Source: Streptomyces sp. WAC08241 (GTDB lineage: Bacteria; Actinomycetota; Actinomycetes; Streptomycetales; Streptomycetaceae). Taken from it: 64,000 nt of DNA. The stretch's first letter is position 1. The number at the start of each line of letters is the position of its first letter. Below are positions 28,125 through 36,093 of this stretch, in pieces. Location: assembly GCA_007858575.1 (NCBI GenBank), contig CP042280.1:1-64000 (forward strand), given 5' to 3'. The position numbers and the translations under genes were made by a program. The notes under the pieces are model-generated. The model saw only the letters and a program-made list of their open reading frames with translations. It was not told where the DNA came from and did no database searches.

Positions 28125-28307
28125 TCACGCGTTTCGGCGCAGAAGATGCGCGGCTTGGAGGACGGCTCCGGCTCCCTGGAGGGCGATGCTGACGTGTTCG
28201 GCGTCCAGCTTGGCGGTAAGGCTCAGGAGGAGCAGGGTGGCGATGAATGCCCACAGCTTGGGGTCGTTGGTCGGGATCCGGTCGTGGGCGTGGCTGATGT
28301 TCGTCAT
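28125..28307 (-). CDS. Small single-pass membrane protein
   Basis: 60 residues (MTNISHAHDRIPTNDPKLWA) with one membrane segment (LWAFIATLLLLSLTAKL). Ends in LLRRNA. First gene downstream of operator B. Size would fit a small membrane effector; no family match. Confidence 0.55.
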   Translation of the reverse strand: MTNISHAHDRIPTNDPKLWAFIATLLLLSLTAKLDAEHVSIALQGAGAVLQAAHLLRRNA

Positions 28308-28387
28308 TGGGGGTCCTTGGGGCGGAGAGCGGACAAGCTGACGGAGCGCTTGCCGTTGGGACCCTTTTCGCAGTGGGTGGCAGGCCG

Positions 28388-28423
28388 GGGCCCCGCCGTC
28401 TCTTGCCAGACGGTTAGGGGCCC
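28388..28423 (-). terminator. Hairpin between rep gene and leftward operon
   Basis: Inner stem CCGTCT/AGACGG with a six-base loop, extended by GGGCCCC/GGGGCCC. It lies about 15 bases downstream of the operator B -10 box on the minus strand, so it could terminate rep transcription or attenuate the operator B transcript. Confidence 0.65.
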
Positions 28424-28433
28424 GAACCTGTGA

Positions 28434-28468
28434 CCACGTTAGCTGTTACCTGTTACGCGCGCAACACG
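28434..28468 (-). promoter_or_regulatory. Operator/promoter B
   Basis: Leftward TTGCGC, 17 bases, TAACGT. The palindrome is CTGTTACGC/GCGCAACAC at 28450-28467: one arm is degenerate compared with the other three sites, so binding may be weaker here. Sequence from the palindrome to the -10 otherwise aligns base for base with sites A, C and D. Confidence 0.75.
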
Positions 28469-28497
28469 CTTCGGCTACTGGGGTACACGCCTCGGCG

Positions 28498-30062
28498 CTA
28501 GAACGGTGCCCCCACAAGGTCCGTGCAGTCCTTGCACAGGTGAGACCCCGCAACCGCCGGCCTCCCGCAGAGACCGTCCTGCCCGTCGCACTCCGGTTGC
28601 CGACCTGCCGAGTGGTCGATAACCACTCGGGCACGCTGTGCGGGCATGGCGGGGTTGAGTCCCGTCGGTCCCGTACATCATCGACAGAAGCAGCGTGACC
28701 TCGAGCGGCTCCCCAGCCGGCACGCTTGTCCTCCGCCCGCATCGCGCATGCCGGGCAGGGCTCCCGGGTGTGGACGTCGGTCCGGTCGTCGCAGGAGATG
28801 CTGCTGCACTCCGGGGTGTCCTCCAGCATCCGCAGCAGTGGCCCGTACGGCGGCCGCGGTGTCCGGCCGGCGTCCGTCTCGGTCTTCCAGGCGGGCAGGA
28901 GCTGCTCGGCCCAGTACCGGTCCCACCTCGGGAGGACGCGGTACTCGACGAGCTGCTGCACGGTCCGCTCCCGGGGCTGTCCGGCAGCGAGGGCCTCGAC
29001 GATGCCGTGGGAGACGTTCGTCGGCAGCTTGTTGCCGAGAACCGCATTCAGCTCCTGGGGCAGGAGAGCCCGGACGGCCTGCACCTGGTCGCGTTGCTGC
29101 TTCGAGAGACGGGGCTTGCTTGTCGCGGGCGCGGCGGAGCCGCCTCCCGAGAGCCCTTACTACCTGTAGAGGCCTGACGGCATCCAGCGGGGCTACGCCC
29201 CGAAGGGGCAGCGTTCTGACTGAGGGTTGCAACTGATGGTTCAAGGGGTGACATCGGTGACGCCCCGGGGGTGACATAGATGTCGGGGGAGGGTGACATA
29301 GATGTCACCCCTCCCCTTCTGCAGGTACGCGTTCCGACTCGGTTCTTGAAGGCTCGCTTCTGGCGAGCGGCTTGGAGGCGGCGGCCTTCCGCCCTCGGGC
29401 CCGCTGGGACTCCTTCGCCGCCGCTGCGCGTGCCGCGGCTGCTGTTGCGGCCGCGTAGGAAGCCTTGATCGCGTCCGCATCTGCTGACAACGCAGCAGCC
29501 GCCGCAGAACCTTCACGGAAGTCGGCCTCGACGGGAGCCTGTGCCCACATGCTCGAGCGCGCTTCCTTCGGCGTCACGATCTCCTCGAATGGGACACCCG
29601 TGCCCGCGTACTCATCCCAGGGCCATGAAGGAAGTACCGGTTCGACGTCTGGGAGCCATCGCTACGGAAGGCTGGCTTGTCGGACATGAGCCGAAGCTCG
29701 ATGAGGAACTCGATCGCCCGCTGAACGGTCCGCTCGCTCTTCTCAGCCTCGGCAGCCAGCAGGCCGATGGAGGGGTGGCAGGAGAAGCGCTCGTCAGCAC
29801 GATCGGCCAGACGCCCAAGGACGAACTTCGCCGTCAGGTTGCCGACCTTTAGGCGCGTTGCATAGTTGTATGCCTCGATGCTCACTGCATACCTCCGGCC
29901 ATCCGGACGATCACGCAGCGTGGACTTGCGAGGGAAGTGATACTTGCAGGTACTCTCGACACCGAGATACCTCTTTCGCGAGATGGGTCTTGGTGCAGCG
30001 GGTCGCAGTCCGCTGTTGTGCTTCGGAGGCCGGTGAGTCGCTAGCTCGCCGGCCTTCGGCAT
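28498..30062 (-). CDS. Winged-helix replication initiation protein
   Basis: About 520 residues. ATG at 30062. The N-terminal domain (KVGNLTAKFVLGRLADRADE, HPSIGLLAAEAEKSERTVQR, AIEFLIELRLMSDKPAF) is a MarR/Rep-type winged helix. The middle is Ala/Lys-rich and low complexity (29.3-29.55 kb), and contains the iterons. The C-terminal domain has NVSHGIVEALAAGQPRERTV, and in the last frame a probable zinc site (CDGQDGLCGRP ... LCKDC) ending at 28498. Domain order with iterons inside the gene recalls lambda O and plasmid Rep proteins. Breaks near 29640, 29300, 29090, 28735, 28670. Confidence 0.65.
29245..29312. repeat. Iterons inside the rep gene, candidate origin of replication
   Basis: TGACATCGGTGAC (29249-29261), TGACATAGATGTC (29272-29284) and TGACATAGATGTC (29294-29306): two exact copies 22 bases apart and a diverged third copy 23 bases before. 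The last is the core of a palindrome, GGGTGACAT-AG-ATGTCACCC. Spacing is about two helical turns. Iterons of this type bind the initiator and mark theta origins. Confidence 0.65.
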
Positions 30063-30086
30063 GTCCAGGCTGAGAAGCCCGGAGGC

Positions 30087-30350
30087 TCACGTGGTTCGGG
30101 CCTGTCTCGCGCGTTCGCGTTCCCGGAAGAACTCCAGGAAAGGTTCCGTGGCCATGACGGTGGCGTTGGCGAGCGGCCAGTACGGGTGGGCCCGGCCTTC
30201 ACCAAAAGGCCAGGCGGGGTCGTGTTCGGCGATGTGGCGGACGCCCTGGTGGGTGATCCGATCAACGATGCCGAGCTCGACGAGTAGGGCGGCGCCGCTC
30301 TGGAAGGTGACGGCCGGCGGCAGCGGGTTATCGGCCACAAAGCACCCCAT
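30087..30350 (-). CDS. Uncharacterised protein upstream of rep
   Basis: 87 residues (MGCFVADNPLPPAVTFQSGA). Contains LLVELGIVDRITHQGVRHIA, then WPLANATVMATEPFLEFFRE. First gene of the replication operon, 25 bases before rep. No family recognised. Confidence 0.55.
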   Translation of the reverse strand: MGCFVADNPLPPAVTFQSGAALLVELGIVDRITHQGVRHIAEHDPAWPFGEGRAHPYWPLANATVMATEPFLEFFRERERARQARTT

Positions 30351-30368
30351 TTAGGGCGCAGGTCTTCG

Positions 30369-30389
30369 TACTAGTGAGAGTCACTAGTA
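30369..30389. promoter_or_regulatory. Perfect palindrome TACTAGTGA-GAG-TCACTAGTA
   Basis: Nine-base arms with a three-base spacer, about 19 bases upstream of the ATG of the 30.1-kb gene. TTGCGA lies 19 bases before it on the minus strand and TACTAGT may serve as -10. It does not resemble the CTGTTGCG operators, so a different regulator is likely. Confidence 0.6.
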
Positions 30390-30542
30390 GGCTCATCTCG
30401 AACCTCTCTCGCAAGGGTTGGTTCACATGGCCGCGTACGTCTTCGCAGGACAGCGGCCATAAGGGCGGTCGGCCGGTCGGGAAACCGGTCGGCCGTCATC
30501 ACGCTCGGGCTCGTCTACGGGCCCATGCCGTCACTCCTCTCC

Positions 30543-31746
30543 TCACGCGGCCAGCGCGTTGATCGCGGCCACAGTCTCAGCGGCAGTCCGATTCCTGGCA
30601 TACCGGGGCGCACCGAGCATGCCCGCCAGTCGGTCGGCTCGCTTCACGATCCACGAGATCTGCTCTTCCTCAGGCAACGAGAGGATCGGCTGGATGGCGT
30701 CGGCCGCTCCTCGACGTCGTCGAGCTGTACCCGAGCTGTTGCGAGGTAGATGTGCGCCAGGCGCTCATCGTCCAGCGACCGCTCCGTCTCGGGCCCGGCC
30801 TGCCACAGCTCAATCGCCGCAGTCGCCTCCCGGGCTGCGCGCTCGGCGTCGTGACCGCCCTGGAGCCAGATCAGCGACGAGCCGGCGTAGTACGACTGCT
30901 TCGCCCTCGAGAACCCGAAGAGCCCCTCAAGGGAGTCCGGTCGGCGGATCCGTTCCCGTGCGGCCTCGGCCTCGTCGAGCGCGCTGTTCGCCGCCCGGGA
31001 GTCTCCGAGGTTCGCCAGGCACTGGGCCTCGCCGCATCGCAGCCGGGCCTCGCCCGTACCGTGACCGGCGCCGACCCACTGGTAGCCGTCCTGGATGTGC
31101 TCCAGGGCCCGCCCGTAGTCCCCTTGGAACCGGGAGATCAGCGACCGCGTGCCCGCCACCCAGGCGGCAAGCTCGGAGTCGCCCGCGAACTCGGCACATC
31201 GGCCCGCAGCAATCGCGTGCTCGTGCGCTTCCTCCGCGTCGCCCAGGTCGAGCAGGGCGTACGCCAGAACCCCGGACAGCCTGCCCGCGGCAACGTACAG
31301 GTCCGTACGGTCTGTAGGCCGGAAGTGCCCGGACCGAAGCCGCTCGAACGCCTCACCCCTCAGGGCGTGCGCCCGGTTCATCATCGGCGCCGGCGGATTG
31401 CCGAGGTAGTCGAAGGCTGTGGCCTCCACGCCCTCCTGGAGCTCCGAGATGTCGAGGTCCGCGAGCGCGGTGAGGTCCCGCGACATCGCGAGTGCTGCCG
31501 CCCGGGTCCTGTGCGCGGCCGCAGCCGCGCGCCGGTCGAGGTCCTCGCGGCGCCAGAGCGAGACCAGCTCGCCGTTCGCGCCGAGCACCTCGTCGGCCTT
31601 CTCCGCCACGTCACCCGGCGTGGGCCTGCGCCCGGACTCGAAGTGGTGCAGGGAGGTCCGGTCGTAGTGCACGCGCTGAGCGAACTCGGCATCGACATGC
31701 CAGCCAACAGGCGTAGCTGGCGGAGACGTTCAGGGAAGGTCGTCAT
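30543..31746 (-). CDS. XRE-family regulator with TPR-like domain
   Basis: About 400 residues. MTTFPERLRQLRLLAGMSM begins the helix-turn-helix; after a break near 31690 it continues RVHYDRTSLHHFESGRRPTP. The rest is helical repeats of TPR type (DAEEAHEHAIAAGRCAEFAG, ISRFQGDYGRALEHIQDGYQ, NLGDSRAANSALDEAEAARE). Such Streptomyces regulators couple an XRE head to a peptide- or signal-binding TPR tail. Beside rep and xis-like genes it probably controls the plasmid module. A second break near 30715 moves the end to IQPILSLPEEEQ ... INALAA. Downstream lies GGCCGGTCGGGAAACCGGTC (30458-), a likely terminator. Confidence 0.75.
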
Positions 31747-31939
31747 GCTCTGAGCTTTCCTCCTCTCGGGGTTCTAGGGCAGTGGTTCGTGACGTTCTTT
31801 GGCAGCTATGCGGCTTATGGGGTGTGGCAGATCCGGGCTGGATCACTTGCCACGCTGCCGTAGCTCCTCCTCCTGACCCTCCAGTGCTGGCATGGGGTTG
31901 TACCTGATCCCAGCCGCTACGGAGAGCCGCATGCGCCGC

Positions 31940-32233
31940 TTACGAATCGGCCGACTCGCCGGTCTGCCTTCGTTCCTCTCTCTTCGCAAAGTGCACTCCG
32001 TGCTGGGGGTTGCGGGCCTCGAAGTAGGCCTTCACGGGCTCCCACGGCAGGAAGTAGTAGCGGCCGACCTTCTGCCACTGCTCCTTCGGGATCGGGAAGT
32101 CCGGGTCTCGGTGCGCGAGCTGCTGGACTCGCTGCTTGCTGAGTTCTACGCGTCTCGCGATCTCCGCGAGCGTCACCATCTCTGGCGCCCTCCCTTCCTC
32201 AGTCGCGTTCGGTTCGTTCTCAACATTACCCAT
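31940..32233 (-). CDS. Excisionase-like (AlpA/Xis) MerR-type protein
   Basis: 97 residues, ATG at 32233. MVTLAEIARRVELSKQRVQQ is a MerR-type helix-turn-helix, followed by DFPIPKEQWQKVGRYYFLPW, the wing that ends in an aromatic WEPV. Small proteins of this design serve as excisionases or activators (AlpA, Xis of integrative elements). No integrase is seen nearby, so a transcriptional role is also possible. Gene is divergent from the transfer operon. Confidence 0.7.
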   Translation of the reverse strand: MGNVENEPNATEEGRAPEMVTLAEIARRVELSKQRVQQLAHRDPDFPIPKEQWQKVGRYYFLPWEPVKAYFEARNPQHGVHFAKREERRQTGESADS

Positions 32234-32241
32234 GATGTTGA
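32220..32241. promoter_or_regulatory. Inverted repeat over the Xis-like start
   Basis: TCAACAT-TACCCATG-ATGTTGA, seven-base arms, overlapping the start codon of the Xis-like gene and lying at the head of the divergent transfer operon. TTGACC follows directly on the plus strand. Confidence 0.45.
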
Positions 32242-32389
32242 CCCAAGTCTATATCAGTGGTCTACTGGAGATACAGCACGACCCCGGGCCAGCTTTCGCC
32301 GGAACCGGGGCCGCGTGTCCTCAAGCGGTGCTCGAACACCACTAAGGACGTGGAACCCGCCCTACCTGCACACACAGGAGGCCGATCCC

Positions 32390-32719
32390 ATGAAGGATCG
32401 TCGCACAAGGAGTCTCGGGAGTGCTATGCACCCCGCTGACGTCGTCAACCAGGTCCCCACCACCAACTTCTTCTCCGAGGCCGGGCGCCGCGCCGAGGCC
32501 GACGACATGCACGTCACTTGCCGGGCCCGCCGGACGTACGCCGACATGGTGCCGGGTGAGTCCCGCCAGCCCGTCCTCACCCTCGCCCCGACCGTCCGCT
32601 TCCTGCCGGTCGTCGCTGCGAACACCGAGCCGTGCATCTTCTGCGAGCACTACTCCTGCAACGGCACCGACTGCCACGGCTTCACCCCGGCCCCGACCAG
32701 CCTGCGGAGCGTGGCGTGA
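32390..32719 (+). CDS. Uncharacterised Cys-rich protein, first gene of the transfer operon
   Basis: 109 residues, ATG at 32390 with AGGAGG eight bases upstream. C-terminal CIFCEHYSCNGTDCHGF is a short Cys/His cluster that may bind zinc. Stop overlaps the next start by one base. Early genes of Streptomyces AICE transfer operons often encode such small proteins. Confidence 0.6.
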   Translation: MKDRRTRSLGSAMHPADVVNQVPTTNFFSEAGRRAEADDMHVTCRARRTYADMVPGESRQPVLTLAPTVRFLPVVAANTEPCIFCEHYSCNGTDCHGFTPAPTSLRSVA

Positions 32720-33109
32720 TGGCCGACACCGACTACGACGACATCGACCCCCAGCTCATCGCCGACATCGAGGACCTGTTCGCGGGCCTCCACCCCTCGA
32801 CTTCTCGACGACGTCCTCCACTCCGACTTCCCGGAAGCCGCCGAAGAGTCCTACAAGACGCTCGTCCTCAGCCAGATCCCCGCCTTCGACGACGAGGACG
32901 CCGTCATCGACTGGGACGCCCCGAGCACCCAGGACACGACGCCCACGGGTGAGGTCGACCCGCTCCTGATCGACGCCATGGAGTACCTCCACTCCCGCAT
33001 CAACCGGTCGGCGCTGCTGAACGCGGTCCTCGACTCGGCGAACCCTCAGGGCGCGGTCCAGGCGTTCGAGGACCTGGCGCCCGGCGGCTGGGGCGGCGAG
33101 CCCCAGTGA
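32719..33109 (+). CDS. Uncharacterised acidic protein
   Basis: About 130 residues, MADTDYDDIDPQLIADIEDL. After a break near 32810 it reads LDDVLHSDFPEAAEESYKTL and LIDAMEYLHSRINRSALLNA. Acidic, helical. The TGA at 33107-33109 is overlapped by the next GTG. Function unknown. Confidence 0.6.
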
Positions 33110-33525
33110 ACGAGTACCCGCCCATCCACCGCCCGGGCGAGATGGCCCCGATCCCGGACCGCCGCCATCCGATGCCCCCGCTCGACGACGGCCTCGGCGG
33201 AATCCTCGACGACACCGCAGGCATCCACCCCGGCATCGACCTCATCCGCGACGGCCTCCGCCTCCTCGCCCTCGACCACCTCACCCGCGAGCAGACCATG
33301 AGCGTCCTCGCCGCCCTGGCCGGCGCCGAACAGAACCTCGCCGACGGCATCGGGCACCTCGTCGAACGCCTCACCAACCCGACCACCAACCCCGCCCTGA
33401 CTCACCTCGACCCCGACACCGCGAAGAACGTCCAGCTCGAAGGCGAGCGGTACCGGCACGAGACCACCGCGTACGGATCCCGGCCTCGTGCCGCCGAAGC
33501 CATCGCCCTCATCGACGGCATCTAG
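33106..33525 (+). CDS. Uncharacterised protein
   Basis: 139 residues, GTG start at 33106 (MNEYPPIHRPGEMAPIPDRR). Helical middle LRLLALDHLTREQTMSVLAA. Ends with a short AIALIDGI. Intact frame; small helical proteins of this type occur in pSAM2-like transfer operons. Confidence 0.6.
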   Translation: MNEYPPIHRPGEMAPIPDRRHPMPPLDDGLGGILDDTAGIHPGIDLIRDGLRLLALDHLTREQTMSVLAALAGAEQNLADGIGHLVERLTNPTTNPALTHLDPDTAKNVQLEGERYRHETTAYGSRPRAAEAIALIDGI

Positions 33526-33560
33526 CCCGCTTCACCAACCACCTTCCGAAGGGACCTCTC

Positions 33561-33761
33561 ATGCCGAACAAGATCAACCTCAACGCGATCGTCCTCCTGC
33601 TCACTTCAGCGATCGGCGGCCTGACCACCGGCTACCTGATCCGGTACACGGACACCTCGCTCAGCATCGCCTTCATCGTCGCCTTCCTCACCGTGAGCGC
33701 CATCCGAGGCGAGACGCGCGCCAACAGGCTTGCCGCGGCCAAGACCACCGCTGGCTCCTGA
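33561..33761 (+). CDS. Small two-segment membrane protein
   Basis: 66 residues (MPNKINLNAIVLLLTSAIGG), with membrane segments at about residues 7-27 and 32-50 (TSLSIAFIVAFLTVSAI). Resembles Spd-type accessory proteins of Streptomyces plasmids. AAGGGA precedes the start. Confidence 0.55.
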   Translation: MPNKINLNAIVLLLTSAIGGLTTGYLIRYTDTSLSIAFIVAFLTVSAIRGETRANRLAAAKTTAGS

Positions 33762-33826
33762 CCCCGCCTCACCGGGGCCCGGCACCACCGCCGGGCCCCG
33801 ACCACCAAGCCCCGAAGGAACTCGCC

Positions 33827-34147
33827 ATGACCACCACAGCCCCCGCCGAGACCGCCTGGCCCGAAGGTGTCATCGCCCGCTACCTCACCGTCGGCGGCGC
33901 CACCGTCGACCTGACCGAGGAGTCCGCCTACTACATCCCCACCCCGCCCACCCAGACCCGAGCGCAATGCAGCGGCTGTGGCGACCGGGAGACCAAGGAG
34001 TGGGGCTTCAACATCCTCGCGCACGAGAACGGCCGACCCCAGCCCGACGAGTTCGACGAAGGCGGCCGCTACACCACGCCCAGGCTCCGCAGGTGGGCCC
34101 AGCGCCACGCCGAGAAGTGCCGCGCCATGCCCAAGCCGACCACCTGA
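33827..34147 (+). CDS. Uncharacterised zinc-site protein
   Basis: 106 residues, ATG at 33827 with GAAGGA upstream. CSGCGDRETKEWGFN forms a CxxC pair, and later WAQRHAEKC may complete a CCHC site. Frame intact. Similar proteins occur in actinomycete integrative elements. Confidence 0.6.
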   Translation: MTTTAPAETAWPEGVIARYLTVGGATVDLTEESAYYIPTPPTQTRAQCSGCGDRETKEWGFNILAHENGRPQPDEFDEGGRYTTPRLRRWAQRHAEKCRAMPKPTT

Positions 34148-34241
34148 CCTACCCAGCCCCGGACCCGGCGTGACGCTGCCGGATCAGATCCGGCCCGGGG
34201 CACTCCACCCGACCACCCCGCACACCTGAAGGAGCCCCGCC

Positions 34242-34475
34242 ATGCCCGTTCTCGCCCTGATCCCGTCCGACGGCCCGTCCGAGCAGCAGCTCGCCGAGAT
34301 CGAGGCCGGTGTCCGCGCCTCCGTCGTTGCCGACTACCTGGCCGCGCAGCGCACCGGTGACCGGCTCGGGCTGCTGGCTGCCGAGTACCTGGCCGCCCGC
34401 ATCGACGAGTCCACTCCGGACGGGCCGCGGCTCGCCGACGAGCTCGCCGGCCTCAACCAGCCCGCCGCGGCCTGA
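34242..34475 (+). CDS. Small helical protein
   Basis: 77 residues (MPVLALIPSDGPSEQQLAEI). Two helices with VRASVVADYLAAQRTGD and LLAAEYLAARIDES. Intact; GAAGGAG ahead of ATG. No function known. Confidence 0.55.
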   Translation: MPVLALIPSDGPSEQQLAEIEAGVRASVVADYLAAQRTGDRLGLLAAEYLAARIDESTPDGPRLADELAGLNQPAAA

Positions 34476-34484
34476 GGTCACCCG

Positions 34485-34993
34485 ATGAGCATCGCCCCGT
34501 ACAAGCTTGACGCCCGGCACCAGCCCGGTCTCGCCCGCGTTGAGGCCATCGCCGACAACTGCTCCGGCATCGTCATCCGCGAACTCGGCGAAGGCGTCGG
34601 CCACGTCGACATCCACGTCACCAACCGCCGCTACTTCGCTGCGGCCGTCATCGCCGCCGAGCAGCAGGCCATCGGCACGACCGGCCGACCCGTACTGAGC
34701 GAAGGCTACGACAACTGGAGCTTCACCACCGTCTCGCCCGCGGCGCCGTCATGGTCATCGACGTCGAGTCGTGCCGCACCAACCGTGAGATCGACCGCAC
34801 CCTCATCCACGAGTTCGTGCACGCCGCCCAGTTCCGGCGGCCCGGCGTCCGCGACTCCGTCCTTGCCGGACTCCACAATAACTACGGCCTCCACCGGCTG
34901 TCCCGGTGGGAGGCGAAGCGGCTGAACCGGCAGGTCGCCGCCCACGAACGCGAGGCCCGGAGCCTCGAACGCTACGCCCGCAAGCTCCCCTGA
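34485..34993 (+). CDS. Putative zinc metallopeptidase (HExxH)
   Basis: About 170 residues, ATG at 34485. The motif LIHEFVHAAQFRR (34803-34841) is a clean HExxH zinc-peptidase signature; the downstream Glu/Asp ligand could be in VRDSVLAG. The N-terminal half (NCSGIVIRELGEGVGHVDIH, NRRYFAAAVIAAEQQAIGTT) is unremarkable. One base missing near 34738. In a transfer operon a peptidase could open the cell wall or cleave a host factor; both are inference. Confidence 0.6.
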
Positions 34994-35012
34994 CCTCGAA
35001 AGGAGGCCCGTC

Positions 35013-35309
35013 ATGGGCTGGAGCATCTCGCACGGCGGCACCTGCCACGGCTACTCGTACAGCGGTGTCGACGAGCTCGTACACCGATGCAGCGGCATCC
35101 TCACCCGCAGGGACTTGGACCGAGTCAAGAAGGTCATGCGGCCCGGTTCCGGTGACGCGTTCAAGGTGAAGCCGAAGCAGGCCAGGGAAGTCGGCGAGGC
35201 CCTCGTCCTCGCGGCCGGCTACCTCCCCCGGAGGGGCGACATGGCCCGCCAGATCGGTCAGTCCGCCCTCCGCGCCGCGTCCGCCAACGAGCCGTGGATG
35301 TGGTCCTGA
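35013..35309 (+). CDS. Uncharacterised protein
   Basis: 98 residues (MGWSISHGGTCHGYSYSGVD), AAAGGAGG ahead of ATG. Helical middle RRDLDRVKKVMRPGSGD. Stop overlaps the next ATG (TGATG). Conserved-looking in transfer operons but unassigned. Confidence 0.6.
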   Translation: MGWSISHGGTCHGYSYSGVDELVHRCSGILTRRDLDRVKKVMRPGSGDAFKVKPKQAREVGEALVLAAGYLPRRGDMARQIGQSALRAASANEPWMWS

Positions 35310-35860
35310 TGGCCAACCCGTGGCGCAGCACCCAGACGATCGGTGACCTCGGCCAGGCGATGGCCGACTGGCTGGAGGCCCGCATCCCGGCCCGGCCCGG
35401 CTACTTCGACACCCGGCCCGACACCGAGACCGACCACCTCATCCCGACCCTGGCCCGCCTGTGCCGCGGCGGGTACGTCACCGTCGACAGCCAGCCCGGC
35501 CTGGAAGGCCCCGGCCACGACGGTGCCCACTGGCGGCAGAAGGCCTACGTCGAGGGCTACCTCGACGGCCGGGGCCCGCTCCTGCGGCAGATCCTGCGGG
35601 CCGCCGAGGGTGCGGGGATGGGCACGATCCGCGCCAACCGGCCGCCCGCCACCCCGGTCCCGTTCACCGACCGCGACGGGCAGCCGACCTCCGGGATCAC
35701 CACCCGGTTCCCGAGGAACCAGCTCGCCCGCGAGTGGGACGGTATCGGCCGCCGCGCGTTCCGCGACCTCCGTGCCCACGGTGTCCACCTCGTCATCTAC
35801 GACCCGGTGTGGGGCCGCAACGACCGTCTGTGGCCCGCGTTGACGGGGGCGGTCCGGTGA
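35309..35860 (+). CDS. DUF6919-like protein
   Basis: 183 residues (MANPWRSTQTIGDLGQAMAD). Landmarks DWLEARIPARPGYFDTRPD, YVDSQPG-like segment (VTVDSQPGLEGPGHDG) and RRAFRDLRAHGVHLVIYDP. This is a family common in Streptomyces AICEs and plasmids that I recall as DUF6919; its role is unknown. Overlaps both neighbours, so it is translationally coupled. Confidence 0.6.
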   Translation: MANPWRSTQTIGDLGQAMADWLEARIPARPGYFDTRPDTETDHLIPTLARLCRGGYVTVDSQPGLEGPGHDGAHWRQKAYVEGYLDGRGPLLRQILRAAEGAGMGTIRANRPPATPVPFTDRDGQPTSGITTRFPRNQLAREWDGIGRRAFRDLRAHGVHLVIYDPVWGRNDRLWPALTGAVR

Positions 35861-36072
35861 GCATTGGCTGGCTGATCGGCCTCACCAGGGCCCGCGTGTT
35901 CTTCCTGTTCGCCGGCCTCGCCTGGGTCTTCGGGCTCCAGGCTCCGGCCCTCGTCCGCCTCGCGCTCGTCGTCCTCGCCGCCGTTGCGGTCGCCGGGGAT
36001 GGCCTCCTCGACGAGCAGCGCGTCGCCCGCACCACCCAGACCACCGTCCCGCCGCAGCGCACCCACGCCTAA
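35857..36072 (+). CDS. Small membrane protein (SpdA-like)
   Basis: 71 residues from GTG at 35857. Two hydrophobic segments (VFFLFAGLAWVFGLQ, ALVRLALVVLAAVAVAG) then a polar tail. It sits just before SpdB, where small Spd membrane proteins that help intramycelial plasmid spread are found. Confidence 0.6.
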   Translation: MSIGWLIGLTRARVFFLFAGLAWVFGLQAPALVRLALVVLAAVAVAGDGLLDEQRVARTTQTTVPPQRTHA

Positions 36073-36093
36073 CCCCCGAAAGGACTGATCGCC

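Noticed and set aside
29245..29312. CRISPR-like repeat array
   Set aside because: Only three units 22-23 bases apart with no spacers, and they are palindromic iterons.
28498..30062. Relaxase-type mobilisation protein
   Set aside because: No Tyr or His-triad relaxase motifs are seen; the N-terminus is a winged helix and the iterons point to replication initiation.
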